The notes under the pieces: model-generated
Told to the model about the DNA's origin: nothing
Database searches by the model: none
The model's input: only the letters and a program-made list of their open reading frames with translations
From: Proteus appendicitidis
GTDB taxonomy: Bacteria; Pseudomonadota; Gammaproteobacteria; Enterobacterales; Enterobacteriaceae
NCBI RefSeq assembly: GCF_030271835.1
Contig: NZ_CP127389.1
Location: 3,508,001-3,572,000 of the forward strand
DNA length: 64,000 nt
Reading direction: 5' to 3'
Made by a program: the position numbers and the translations under genes
In this document: one piece after another, positions 46,678 to 56,051 of the stretch
Numbering within the stretch: position 1 is the stretch's first letter
Layout: the number at the start of each line of letters is the position of its first letter

Positions 46678-47913
46678 TTATTCTTTCCACGTCATCACGT
46701 CTTTATTGGCTTCAAGGTTGGCGATTTCTTCTGCGCTATACCCTAATTCCGCTAATACAGACGGTGTGTCTTCGCCTAACAAAGGACCACGGCGATATTC
46801 AGGTAAACCACTTTCTAAGAAATCAATGGGTGGGCGAACTAAGGCTTTTTCACTGCCATTTTTGTATTTCATGTTGTAGAAGGTGTTGATTGCCCAAGCT
46901 TGTTTATCTGCCAACACTTCTTCCCACGTTTGGGCAATGCTGAATGGAATATCGTTTTGGGTGAAAATATCTGCCCACTCAGATGCTGTTTTTTGCTCAA
47001 CTTGCTGCCAAATCAGGTCATACAACTCTGGGGAGCGATTATTTTTCGCCACTTCTTGTAGACGTGTATAACGAGCATCTTCAGCTAAATCTGGACGACC
47101 AATACAAGAAATAAAGGTTGGATAATAAGCGTCATAAACAGGCATGCAGACTTGAATAAAACGATCATTTTTCGTTTTATAAGCCAGAATAAAAGGGCTG
47201 GTGGTTGTACGGCGATCGATTGGATAAGCTTGACCATAATCTGGGTATTGAGCCGCTTGGATCATGATAGCTTGGGTGTAAATAGAGGTATGTAACAAGT
47301 TAGTTGAAACATACTCACCTTGACCAATATTTTTAGCGCGGATATAAGCAGCTAACACACCTGAAACTAAACCTAATGCACATTGGTGATCGCCAAGACC
47401 GGGGATCACATTCATTGGCACTGTGCCTTTTTGGTACAGAGAACCTAAAATACCGCCACGGGCAAAGAAGGCAGTGTAGTCAAATCCTGGTAAGTCTTTA
47501 TCTGGACCTTCATCGCCATAACCCGTCACACTGGCGTAAACTAGTTTCGGAAAGCGTTGTTTTAACGTTTCATAATCTAAACCCGCGCGTTCTCTCGCAC
47601 CCGGACGCCAGTTAGTTAAGAAAATGTCTGCTTTTTCTAACAGTTCAAACAGGATTTTTTTCCCTGCTTCTGTTTTCGTATTTAACACAATCCCACGTTT
47701 ATTGGCGTTTTCTAAATCAAAACTAGTGTTTTCATGTTGATCTAACGGGCGACCTTCTGTTGGTGCGGTATAGCGTAAGTTATCGCCGCTTGGAGATTCG
47801 ATTTTGATTACGTTCGCTCCCATATCAGCTAAAATACGGCCCGCTGCCGGTACTGCGATAAAGGTCGCCAGCTCAACTACGGTGACGCCTTCCAGTGCTT
47901 TATGACTTGTCAT
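46678..47913 (-). CDS. Class III CoA-transferase (CaiB/BaiF, HadA-like)
   Basis: 411 residues. Formyl-CoA transferase fold; the likely catalytic aspartate is D175 in PGLGDHQCALG. N-terminal VTVVELATFIAVPAAGRILADMGANVIKIE is the family signature. In this operon it would move CoA from the acyl-CoA product to the incoming 2-hydroxyacid, as HadA does. It is a paralogue of CaiB at 60194-61414, but clearly divergent. An AGGAGAAG ribosome site precedes ATG. Confidence 0.88.
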   Translation of the reverse strand: MTSHKALEGVTVVELATFIAVPAAGRILADMGANVIKIESPSGDNLRYTAPTEGRPLDQHENTSFDLENANKRGIVLNTKTEAGKKILFELLEKADIFLTNWRPGARERAGLDYETLKQRFPKLVYASVTGYGDEGPDKDLPGFDYTAFFARGGILGSLYQKGTVPMNVIPGLGDHQCALGLVSGVLAAYIRAKNIGQGEYVSTNLLHTSIYTQAIMIQAAQYPDYGQAYPIDRRTTTSPFILAYKTKNDRFIQVCMPVYDAYYPTFISCIGRPDLAEDARYTRLQEVAKNNRSPELYDLIWQQVEQKTASEWADIFTQNDIPFSIAQTWEEVLADKQAWAINTFYNMKYKNGSEKALVRPPIDFLESGLPEYRRGPLLGEDTPSVLAELGYSAEEIANLEANKDVMTWKE

Positions 47914-47979
47914 TTCTTCTCCTAATTATTTTTAGACTTCATACTGCTGTTGTCAGAATGTGGATAAATCCGTTGTCAC

Positions 47980-49617
47980 TTAACCCGCTACTTTGTTTTT
48001 TTCATCCTTGATTGAAACGCTATAACCCAGTTGCAATTTCAGCGCTTGCACATCGATTTTTCCGCAAGGGGTATGCGGAAATTCTGTAAAGAAATGGAGT
48101 TCTTTGGGGATTTTGTAGCGAGCCAGTCGCTCTTGTAGAAATTCACGTAATTCACTTTCACCAATGCTGTGCCCTTTTTGCACACAAATGGCGGCAATCA
48201 CTTCTTCACCTAAATCCGTTGACGGAATACCAAATGCTTTTGTCGCATCAACACCAGCATATTCAGCAATGGCTTCTTCTATTTCACACAGGCTGATATT
48301 TTCACCACCGCGCACCACAATCTCTTTTATGCGATGGGCGTAGTGATAATTGCCTTGTTCATCGACATAACCTATATCACCCGTGTGTAACCAACCTTCT
48401 GCATCTAATACCTCTTTGGTTTTTTCGGGTGCATTGTCATAGCCCATCATCACATGAAAACCACGCGTACAAATTTCACCTAAAATGCCGACTGGCACAG
48501 GTTTACCTGTTTTCAGATTGATAATTTTCATTTCAACAAAAGGTAAAGGCTTACCAATCGAACTACGTTTTATCGCTAAGGGATCGTGAGGTAATGTTTG
48601 AGTACAGCAAGGCGAGGCTTCTGTTTGACCATAAGAGACGGTGATCCCTTTCATACCAAGGGTATTTTCGATGTCATCAATTAAGGCTGGAGGGAAGCTG
48701 GCTCCTGCAATAATGCCTTTATCAAGGCTGGATAAATCATAGTGAGAAAATTGCTCATGCTTCATTAAGCGACTAAAAATTGTCGGTACACCGTGCATAA
48801 TGGTGCAACGATGATTTTGCACGGCTTTTAACACATCTTCCGCACAATAGTTATCAAGAAGAACAAGCTGGCACCCTGTTGTTAACGCAAAAAAGAGGCA
48901 AGAAGAGAGTCCAAAGCAGTGGAACAGAGGAACCGCAAGACAAATCACATCGTTATGCGTCACACCTAAGCGCTGTGCTGACAGCATTGCATTATTAATG
49001 ACATTATATTGGCTTAACATAACCCCTTTAGGCATTGCTGTGCTGCCAGAGGTCATTTGAATAGTCAGCAAATCTTTTACGCTAACGTGTTCAACAGCAT
49101 GCTGATAAACAGCATCGGATACCTGTATTGCTTTTTCTTTTAATTGAAATAAAGAGACACTTTTTTCTGCATGTTCATTTCCCATGCTAATAAATAATTG
49201 AGGTAATACATCTTTATTTTCTGATGCCTTTTTAGAAAGACAATTAATCACCTCAATAAAATGATTACTTTTAAAACCATCAGAAAAACAGAGCGCTTTA
49301 ATTCCGGTTAATCGACATAAATCTAATAACTCTCTTTTTTTAAAATGAAAGTTAATACAAACAACAGGAACACCAATTTGAGCGGCGGCAAGAAAACAAA
49401 TTATCCATTCCACACTATTAGCAGACCAAATACCTAAACGATCTCCCTTTTTTAAGCCAATAGATAAAAAACCACGAGCAACTTGATCCACTTCTTGTTG
49501 TAGTTGTTGCCAAGTTAATGTTTTTTTACTTTGGTTTTCAATTAGGGCTATTTGTGAAGAATATTGCTTCACTGCATTGTTTAGACATTCTTTAACTGTC
49601 GTTTCTAATAAGGTCAT
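47980..49617 (-). CDS. AMP-forming acyl-CoA ligase
   Basis: 545 residues, ANL superfamily. The phosphate-binding motif TSGSTAMPKGVML lies near 195-207, GWLHTGDIGYVDEQGNY near 415-430 and the C-terminal catalytic lysine region PCGKIDVQALK near 518-528. As first gene of the operon it probably charges the starting acid with CoA so that the CoA-transferase cycle can begin; CaiC (61490-63046) plays the same part for carnitine. Substrate unknown. Confidence 0.88.
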   Translation of the reverse strand: MTLLETTVKECLNNAVKQYSSQIALIENQSKKTLTWQQLQQEVDQVARGFLSIGLKKGDRLGIWSANSVEWIICFLAAAQIGVPVVCINFHFKKRELLDLCRLTGIKALCFSDGFKSNHFIEVINCLSKKASENKDVLPQLFISMGNEHAEKSVSLFQLKEKAIQVSDAVYQHAVEHVSVKDLLTIQMTSGSTAMPKGVMLSQYNVINNAMLSAQRLGVTHNDVICLAVPLFHCFGLSSCLFFALTTGCQLVLLDNYCAEDVLKAVQNHRCTIMHGVPTIFSRLMKHEQFSHYDLSSLDKGIIAGASFPPALIDDIENTLGMKGITVSYGQTEASPCCTQTLPHDPLAIKRSSIGKPLPFVEMKIINLKTGKPVPVGILGEICTRGFHVMMGYDNAPEKTKEVLDAEGWLHTGDIGYVDEQGNYHYAHRIKEIVVRGGENISLCEIEEAIAEYAGVDATKAFGIPSTDLGEEVIAAICVQKGHSIGESELREFLQERLARYKIPKELHFFTEFPHTPCGKIDVQALKLQLGYSVSIKDEKNKVAG

Positions 49618-50105
49618 AAATACCTACTCAACCGCTTCTTTGCTGGTGTTTACGTCTGTAATGACCTTATTCTGGGTAGGGGGAATTATTCATTCTTGGT
49701 AAATAACGAACTGTTTTTCGTCATTTGAATAGTCTGAGAGAGATTTGTGATTGGCGTCTAGATTCGGCGGGTTAATGACTTATGTTAATTGGAAATGAAT
49801 TTATACAAATGCGGTCAATTTGAAATAAGCATGTAAGTTAATTGTTTGTTTTAAAAGGATTGAAGTTTCATTTTTTTATTATATTGGGTCTTACTCTTTA
49901 TCAAAAGAAAAGGCGTAATCAGGTAATATGATTGTGCTTTTATGTGAAGAATTTGTATACTGGTTCTGATTTTAAAAATGAATTTTCATCATCTTTCTTA
50001 GAATAATTATTATTAAATAAATCAAATTCAAAAGTCAGAGACCATCGACAAAAGATATGATTAATCTTTCAATATAAATAATTAAAATACACTTAAGGAT
50101 AAAAA
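49618..50105. promoter_or_regulatory. Divergent control region of the had operon and the ATPase cassette
   Basis: 488 bases, no coding frame. It must contain the had-fix operon promoter (leftward) and that of the ATPase gene (rightward). I saw no CaiF-type CAATATTG site and no convincing FNR or CRP palindrome, so this operon appears to be controlled differently from cai-fix. Confidence 0.5.
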
Positions 50106-51260
50106 ATGATTACACGAATTTATATTGATAACTTCAAATCATTACTCGATTTTGAACTTCATTTATCGCCTTTTACCTGTCTGATTGGCTTAAATGGGGC
50201 AGGTAAAAGTACCGTTTTACAAGCAATGGATTTTTCAAGCGCCTTAATGCTCGGAAAAGTAAAAAAGTGGCTAGACGAGCGACGTTGGACACCTAAAGAG
50301 CTGAATTCAGGTTTAGTTGCGCGAAAAAATATTCAAATACATATTGATTTGGTTATAAACCATATAAATTATCGCTGGCAAGCCTCTTTTAACCGACAAA
50401 TGTTATGTTGTACGAATGAACAACTTTTTAAAGTAGAGGATAATGGCAATTTAGAAACTTTATTTCTTTTAAAAGATGGGCGTTATTCAGTAAATAACCG
50501 TCAAGATACAGTATCATTTGAATATGAAGGCTCTATTCTTTCTCAATTAAAAGATGAAATTCTTGGCAAAGAAATAAAAATAATAAAAGAGCGCTTATGT
50601 GCCTTACGCTCTCTTGATTTATTATCTCCTCAATCGTTGCGTCAAAAAGTACGAAAAACAGAACGGCAAGATATTGGTATGGGAGGAGAACAACTTTCTG
50701 CATTTTTACATCAACTAAAAGCTGATCAAAAAGAATTACTTATCAAACAATTGCAAGAATACTATCCTCAAATTACTGAGATAAAAACGAGTGTACAACG
50801 CTCTGGCTGGATACAATTAAAGATTAATGAAAAATTTATTGTTGATGGGAAAGAAATTAGTTTAACCACAGAAGCGCGTCATATTAATGATGGTATGTTA
50901 AGGTTACTCGCTATTTTAGCGCAACAATTTAGTGATTTAGAAACATTACTTTTTGACGAAATTGAAAATGGAATTAATCCCGAAATCACTGAAAAAATTG
51001 TTGATGCACTTGTCGCCTCACCTAAACAAATTATCGTCACAACACACAGCCCAATGGTTTTAAATTACCTAGAAGATGATGTCGCAAAAAAAGCCGTTGT
51101 ACTGATTTATAGAAGAAAAAATGGTGAAGTGGGTGCAGTCAAATTCTTTGATTTAACCTCAGCTAATAAAAAACTAGACACTCTCGCACCAGGTGACGCT
51201 ATGTTAGATCTCTATTTAACGGATATGGCGAAAGAGGCTGACTCTTTATTAGGGAAATAA
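50106..51260 (+). CDS. OLD/ABC-type AAA ATPase (putative defence)
   Basis: 384 residues. Walker A GLNGAGKST at 28-36, an ABC-like signature region TEARHINDGMLRLLAI near 256-271, Walker B TLLFDEIENGINP near 280-292 and the H-loop TTHSP near 312. Such SMC-like single ATPases form the sensor half of OLD/Gabija/PARIS-type systems. The following gene starts three bases after its stop and encodes a TOPRIM-like protein, the usual partner. More AT-rich than the flanking metabolic genes, suggesting insertion of a two-gene cassette. Confidence 0.83.
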   Translation: MITRIYIDNFKSLLDFELHLSPFTCLIGLNGAGKSTVLQAMDFSSALMLGKVKKWLDERRWTPKELNSGLVARKNIQIHIDLVINHINYRWQASFNRQMLCCTNEQLFKVEDNGNLETLFLLKDGRYSVNNRQDTVSFEYEGSILSQLKDEILGKEIKIIKERLCALRSLDLLSPQSLRQKVRKTERQDIGMGGEQLSAFLHQLKADQKELLIKQLQEYYPQITEIKTSVQRSGWIQLKINEKFIVDGKEISLTTEARHINDGMLRLLAILAQQFSDLETLLFDEIENGINPEITEKIVDALVASPKQIIVTTHSPMVLNYLEDDVAKKAVVLIYRRKNGEVGAVKFFDLTSANKKLDTLAPGDAMLDLYLTDMAKEADSLLGK

Positions 51261-51263
51261 TAC

Positions 51264-52013
51264 ATGCTTACTAACCTATTAGTTACTGGTGAAGGCCCCA
51301 CAGATATGGGTGTTTCTAATAATCAGCAAAATATCTGTACAGGAAACGATTTTAATATCGGCGCAATGGCCATTATTTCAGTCAAAGTTTTACAACACTA
51401 TTTACCTGATTGGAATAGTGATAATTTAAACTTTGACGATCCTAAACGTTGGATAACCTATATTGGTGGTAATAAGCTAGCAGAACTCGCTAAAAATAAA
51501 CAAATTTTTAAGCCAAGTAAAAAATTAGCTAAAGGTTTTATTGAGCATGCACATAGAGCCGCAGTAATGGCAGAATATGCTTATAATCATGCCCATCAGT
51601 TGGGAATTTACTTTCATGATGCTGATAAAGGCTCCATCTCTCATTTTATTAACGCTATAACGTTAGGCGCTAATAGTTTCGATGATGAAGCAGATTATCC
51701 CCCGATAGTTGCCATGATCCCAAAACCCACTTCAGAAGCTTGGTTTATCTGTGCTAAAAAAGAATCACCTTATACTCATTGTGCTCAGTTAGAATATGAT
51801 TTATCAGGTAACGACAGCGCATCTCCTCAAAATTCACCTAAGCGAGTTTTAGCCTCTCTCCTTGGTGTTGATGATTGCACAACACCTATTCAATTAGATT
51901 TAGCGAGAGAATGTAATATTGAGCAAATTGATATGCCGAGTTTTAACAAATTTAAGGCAGACTTACACCAAGCGATAACTAAAATATGTGGCACAACTCG
52001 AGTACCTTTATAA
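51264..52013 (+). CDS. TOPRIM-like partner protein (putative nuclease effector)
   Basis: 249 residues. The order of acidic motifs is that of a TOPRIM/DUF4276-like fold: VTGEGPTD with E10 near the N-terminus, IYFHDADKGS with D118 and D120, then MIPKPTSEAWFIC near 155-165. In two-gene ATPase/TOPRIM defence systems this protein cleaves nucleic acid when released. Family assignment is tentative because only short motifs support it. Cotranscribed with the ATPase gene. Confidence 0.65.
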   Translation: MLTNLLVTGEGPTDMGVSNNQQNICTGNDFNIGAMAIISVKVLQHYLPDWNSDNLNFDDPKRWITYIGGNKLAELAKNKQIFKPSKKLAKGFIEHAHRAAVMAEYAYNHAHQLGIYFHDADKGSISHFINAITLGANSFDDEADYPPIVAMIPKPTSEAWFICAKKESPYTHCAQLEYDLSGNDSASPQNSPKRVLASLLGVDDCTTPIQLDLARECNIEQIDMPSFNKFKADLHQAITKICGTTRVPL

Positions 52014-52022
52014 CGATATTTA

Positions 52023-52051
52023 AATAGAGATTGAATACCTCAATCTCTATT
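52023..52051. terminator. Bidirectional terminator between the cassette and yaaU
   Basis: AATAGAGATTGA (52023-52034), loop ATACC, TCAATCTCTATT (52040-52051): perfect 12-bp stem between convergent genes, T-rich on the right and A-rich on the left. Confidence 0.82.
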
Positions 52052-52055
52052 CTAT

Positions 52056-53381
52056 TTATTTCGAACTCCGGCGCATCGGCATAGTTGAAGTCTGATTAAG
52101 CGTTAATCCTTTGGTTTCTGGTGCAAATAACACAGAGACTATCATCCCAAATAAAGAAATCGCGGCACCCACCAGCATCGTTGTATTAATACCATACGTC
52201 GCGATAAATGCAGGGAGCGCACAGGTTGAAATTACTGTACCAATACGACTTATCGACATAATCACACCCACCGCGGATGCACGGATATCGGTTGGAAACA
52301 ATTCGTTAGGATAGAGCCATTGTAAAATTCCGGGGCCACCAGAGAAAAAGGCGTAAGTCGCAAACGCTAAGATAACAAATAAGATAGGTAGATCAGGAAA
52401 GACGCCTAGTACCAATAACGCCAATGTCATCATACCAAAGCTACCAATCAATAATGGGCGTCGCCCTGTTTGATTTAACCAAAACATCGCGGGAATACAC
52501 CCAAACATAAAGAACAGGCTGATGACCACATTACCCAATGCGGCACTTCTTCCTGCATCCCATCCCAATAAACCAACAATTTGTGGTCCAAAGGTATAGA
52601 TGGCAAACATCGGGATAACTTGGCAAGTCCAAATCACCGCAACAAACAGAACAAAAGAAAAGTGACGTTTATTAAATAACTCGATAAAACGCGTTGTTTT
52701 GGTATCTTCCGCTTCAAATACCACGGGTTCGCCAAAGAGTTTTATCATCATCTCATTACACTCTTTAATACGCCCTTGGCGTATTAACCAAAGCGGAGAT
52801 TCGGGTAAATCAAAACGACCAATTAAAATAATAACGCAAGGAATAAAGGCGCTGCCTAGCATCCAACGCCAGCCATCTTCAATATCATATAAAAGATAAC
52901 CGACTAAGTTGGCGCACGTCGCCCCGATATACCACATAGCAGCAATAAAACCGACAGCAAAAGCGCGTTGTTTTTTATTGGAAAACTCAGTGATCATTGA
53001 GGTCGCAATAGGATAATCGGCTCCAATCACAATACCAATCAGGAACCGCATCACCAACAGACCTACTGGGGTTGAAACAAACATTGTCGCGATAGAAATA
53101 ATGGCAATAGCCACAATATCCACAAGGAACATTTTGCGACGACCCACTTTGTCACAAATATAACCAAAGAGTGATGTGCCAATAAAAAGCCCTGCTAATG
53201 TTGCTGCACCAAGCAGACCAATCCATCGTGTATCAAGCTGTAATAACGGTGTGAGTTGCTCTAACGCTACACCAATAATCACTAATACATAGCCATCAAG
53301 AAAAGGGCCGCCACTGCCCCATAACATCACTCGACGATGTACAGAGGTAAAACGAATATCATCAAAGTTTCTGGGTTGCAT
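52056..53381 (-). CDS. yaaU: MFS transporter YaaU
   Basis: 441 residues, 12 membrane helices, sugar-porter-like branch of the major facilitator superfamily. Motifs GYISDKVGRR-type (here GYICDKVGRRKMFL), RFLIGIVIGADYPIATSMITEFS and PNELFPTDIRASAVG match E. coli YaaU, which likewise follows fixX. It may move carnitine-related or other organic compounds; the substrate is unproven. A terminator separates it from fixX, so it may have its own promoter or rely on read-through. Confidence 0.92.
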   Translation of the reverse strand: MQPRNFDDIRFTSVHRRVMLWGSGGPFLDGYVLVIIGVALEQLTPLLQLDTRWIGLLGAATLAGLFIGTSLFGYICDKVGRRKMFLVDIVAIAIISIATMFVSTPVGLLVMRFLIGIVIGADYPIATSMITEFSNKKQRAFAVGFIAAMWYIGATCANLVGYLLYDIEDGWRWMLGSAFIPCVIILIGRFDLPESPLWLIRQGRIKECNEMMIKLFGEPVVFEAEDTKTTRFIELFNKRHFSFVLFVAVIWTCQVIPMFAIYTFGPQIVGLLGWDAGRSAALGNVVISLFFMFGCIPAMFWLNQTGRRPLLIGSFGMMTLALLVLGVFPDLPILFVILAFATYAFFSGGPGILQWLYPNELFPTDIRASAVGVIMSISRIGTVISTCALPAFIATYGINTTMLVGAAISLFGMIVSVLFAPETKGLTLNQTSTMPMRRSSK

Positions 53382-53410
53382 GACTGCGTCCTGGTATTTT
53401 TTCTAAATAA

Positions 53411-53452
53411 AACAAAAAAAGAAAAGCTCCCAGGCCGGAGCAGCACTGGGAG
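53411..53452 (-). terminator. Terminator between fixX and yaaU
   Basis: CTCCCAG (53427-53433) pairs with CTGGGAG (53446-53452); in the minus direction it is followed by CTTTTCTTTTTTTG. It ends the fixABCX message, with partial read-through to yaaU possible. Confidence 0.78.
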
Positions 53453-53467
53453 AAAAGTAGCGATACA

Positions 53468-53755
53468 TCATCCGTAACGATATTCCACGCCAAACGTTCC
53501 GCGTGGGTATTCCCATTTTTCAAGCGCACTATCTAAACCAAGGATTCGACAAGTTCCACACTCTAAGCACCCTGCATAATCAAAGCTGATGGTGCCATCT
53601 TCTTGTTTTTTATAAAGACCGGCTGGACATGCTTTAACTAAGGTTTCCAATACCTGCATATCAGGCTGCTCTTTAACAACGATATGTGGATTTTCCTCAT
53701 CGACATTAAATTTATTGATGCCTAATTTGACATCGACATTCACGGGAGAACTCAT
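53468..53755 (-). CDS. fixX: Ferredoxin-like protein FixX (carnitine cluster)
   Basis: 95 residues, E. coli FixX length. Cysteines: ACPAGLYKK and CLECGTCRILG; the fourth ligand is the upstream cysteine, as in E. coli FixX. Works with FixC to deliver electrons to FixAB for crotonobetainyl-CoA reduction. Overlaps fixC by four bases. Confidence 0.95.
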   Translation of the reverse strand: MSSPVNVDVKLGINKFNVDEENPHIVVKEQPDMQVLETLVKACPAGLYKKQEDGTISFDYAGCLECGTCRILGLDSALEKWEYPRGTFGVEYRYG

Positions 53756-55044
53756 ATTGCTTTTACTCCTTTGATCCCATCTTTAATTAAGTTCATCCAG
53801 CCGACCTTTTTGGTATGATGCATTAGGGTTTTACGCATTGGTACTGGCGCTTCACCCGTGACAGTAAACAGATCATGAGCAATACCTACCACCATTTCAG
53901 GATAAGCGGTGAACATACGAGGGTTATCAAGTAAATCAGGCATACGCTGATAGGCTTTCATATCGCGTAATGGACCATCTTCTAAATGTTTGAGATATTC
54001 ACTAAGTGTTTGTTTACTAAAATCGTTTTTTTCCATCGCTGAGAGCACGGTTTTTGCCGCCGCTTCGCCTGATGCCATCGCTAAATCCATGCCTCGGATA
54101 GTAAAGCCAAGGTTCATACACATCCCTGCTGCATCACCCGCAATCAATACACCATCACGCACTAACTCGTTTTGCATTCTTAACCCAGCTTCAGGAACAA
54201 CGTGCGCACCGTATTCCAGCATTTTTCCACCTTCAATCAGTGGCGCAACAACAGGATGCTGTTTAAAATCTTCCAGCATTTGTGGCACTGATTTTTTGGC
54301 ATCTTTAATATGGTGAAGCCCACACACCAAACCTAAAGAAAGCGTGGTTTTATTGGTATATAAAAAACCACCACCCATTAGTCCATCAGTAGGCGAGCCT
54401 GCAAATAACCAAGCCGCACCTTCGTTATCTTTTAGGTTGAAGCGATCTTTAATCACACTTTCAGGCAGTTCGATGATCTCTTTGACGCCTACCGCGACAT
54501 TTTCGGCCGCAACACGTTTTGTCATTCCTAGCTGTTCTGCAAGAATAGAATTCACACCATCCGCGAGGATCACGGCTTTGGCTTCTAACACATCACCATC
54601 GGCTTCAACACCAACAATTTTGCCATCACGCTCAACTAACTTATCAACACGAATGCCTGTGATACATTGCGCACCCGCATTTTCGGCTTGTTCCATTAGC
54701 CATTGGTCAAACTCGCCCCGTAATACAGACCAAGAGGCTGTTTTAGGGGTGTTCCCTTCCGTGTTTTGGTAATCAATCGTCATTGCGCCTGTTTCAGTCA
54801 TAAATGACAATTTTTCATGAGTAATCACGCGTTCAACAGGCGCTTCTTGCGCAAACTCAGGAATGATGCGCTCAAGGGTATGTGCATACATACGACCACC
54901 GGTTACATTTTTCCCGCCAGCGTAGTTACCTCTTTCTATTAGCAATACTTGTGCGCCTTCTCTTGCCAAAACAAGTGCAGCCACAGATCCGGCTAATCCT
55001 GCGCCAACAATAATGGCATCGAAAATATCTTCGGAATCGGACAT
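53752..55044 (-). CDS. fixC: FixC flavoprotein (carnitine cluster)
   Basis: 430 residues. FAD-binding GAGLAGSVAALVLAREGA near 14-31 and IAGDAAGMCMNLGFTIRGMDLAMASG near 305-330, as in E. coli FixC and ETF-quinone oxidoreductases. Presumed inner-membrane-associated electron carrier for CaiA-dependent reduction. Highly similar to, but distinct from, the copy at 37676-38971. Confidence 0.95.
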   Translation of the reverse strand: MSDSEDIFDAIIVGAGLAGSVAALVLAREGAQVLLIERGNYAGGKNVTGGRMYAHTLERIIPEFAQEAPVERVITHEKLSFMTETGAMTIDYQNTEGNTPKTASWSVLRGEFDQWLMEQAENAGAQCITGIRVDKLVERDGKIVGVEADGDVLEAKAVILADGVNSILAEQLGMTKRVAAENVAVGVKEIIELPESVIKDRFNLKDNEGAAWLFAGSPTDGLMGGGFLYTNKTTLSLGLVCGLHHIKDAKKSVPQMLEDFKQHPVVAPLIEGGKMLEYGAHVVPEAGLRMQNELVRDGVLIAGDAAGMCMNLGFTIRGMDLAMASGEAAAKTVLSAMEKNDFSKQTLSEYLKHLEDGPLRDMKAYQRMPDLLDNPRMFTAYPEMVVGIAHDLFTVTGEAPVPMRKTLMHHTKKVGWMNLIKDGIKGVKAI

Positions 55045-55101
55045 AACATCTCCAGAATTTGCGATAAACAGCAGAGAAGTTTCCTTCTCTGCTTAAATAA
55101 A

Positions 55102-56040
55102 TCAGTTAGATAATTGACGAGTTAATGCAGGTAAGATCTTCATTAAATCACCGACAATGCCGTAGTCAGCAAATTGGAAGATAGGCGCATTTTTGTCTTT
55201 ATTGATAGCAACAATAGTTTGCGCGCCATTCGCACCAACCATATGTTGAATTTGTCCTGAAATACCGGCAGCTAAATAAAGCTCCGGTTTCAGCATCAAG
55301 TTAGAAATTCCGACATAACGCTCATGTTCCATCCACTTCTCATTTTCAGCAACAGGACGAGAACAAGCGATTTCAGCACCAATGGCTTGTGCTAAGGCTT
55401 CTGCAATAGCGATATTTTCTTTACTGCCAATACCACGACCTACGCTGACAACAAAGCGTGCTTTATCTAAATCAACAGCATTGATTGCGCGTGGTTGAAC
55501 TGAATTGCGAACGATGGTTTGAGCAGGGGCAATCCATGCGACTTTTTGTGCATTACCCGTAGCGCCAGTTTCTGGCGCAACATCAAAAGCACCCACACTT
55601 GCAGTTACAACACAATAAGGCGTTTTCAGGGTTTCATCACCAAAGGCTAAACCACCGTAAACCATGTGTTTTGTTACTAATGCATCACCTTCTGCATTTA
55701 AAGATTGTGCATCATTAGAAACAACCGCCTCTAAACGATGACCTAAACGTGCTGCGATTAATTTTCCGCGACGTGTATTAGGCAGTAGCACTAAACCTGC
55801 ATCACCGTTTTGTTTGATGGTTTCAACCATGCTTTGTGCATAATCTTCAATAATGCGATCGTCAGGTTTACCTTCTAATTGGAAAACGGCTGTTGCACCT
55901 AATTTAAAAGCAGCAACGCTTTGCTCATCATTCAATGTAAATACATTGATAGATTGTCCTAACGAAGAAGCGCCACCCATTAATTCTGGTAAACGGGAAA
56001 GTGCATCACTAAATACCCAAACAGTTGAAAACTGGCTCAT
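55102..56040 (-). CDS. fixB: Electron transfer flavoprotein alpha subunit FixB (carnitine cluster)
   Basis: 312 residues; ETF alpha signature [29 protein letters not shown] and the [28 protein letters not shown] stretch. Pairs with FixA to supply electrons to CaiA. Eleven bases after the fixA stop. Confidence 0.95.
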   Translation of the reverse strand: MSQFSTVWVFSDALSRLPELMGGASSLGQSINVFTLNDEQSVAAFKLGATAVFQLEGKPDDRIIEDYAQSMVETIKQNGDAGLVLLPNTRRGKLIAARLGHRLEAVVSNDAQSLNAEGDALVTKHMVYGGLAFGDETLKTPYCVVTASVGAFDVAPETGATGNAQKVAWIAPAQTIVRNSVQPRAINAVDLDKARFVVSVGRGIGSKENIAIAEALAQAIGAEIACSRPVAENEKWMEHERYVGISNLMLKPELYLAAGISGQIQHMVGANGAQTIVAINKDKNAPIFQFADYGIVGDLMKILPALTRQLSN

Positions 56041-56051
56041 AACTCCCCCTA

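Noticed and set aside
49618..50105. CaiF, FNR or CRP site upstream of the had-fix operon
   Set aside because: Only partial half-matches (for example TGTGA near 49747 without a right half); none reached a level worth calling.
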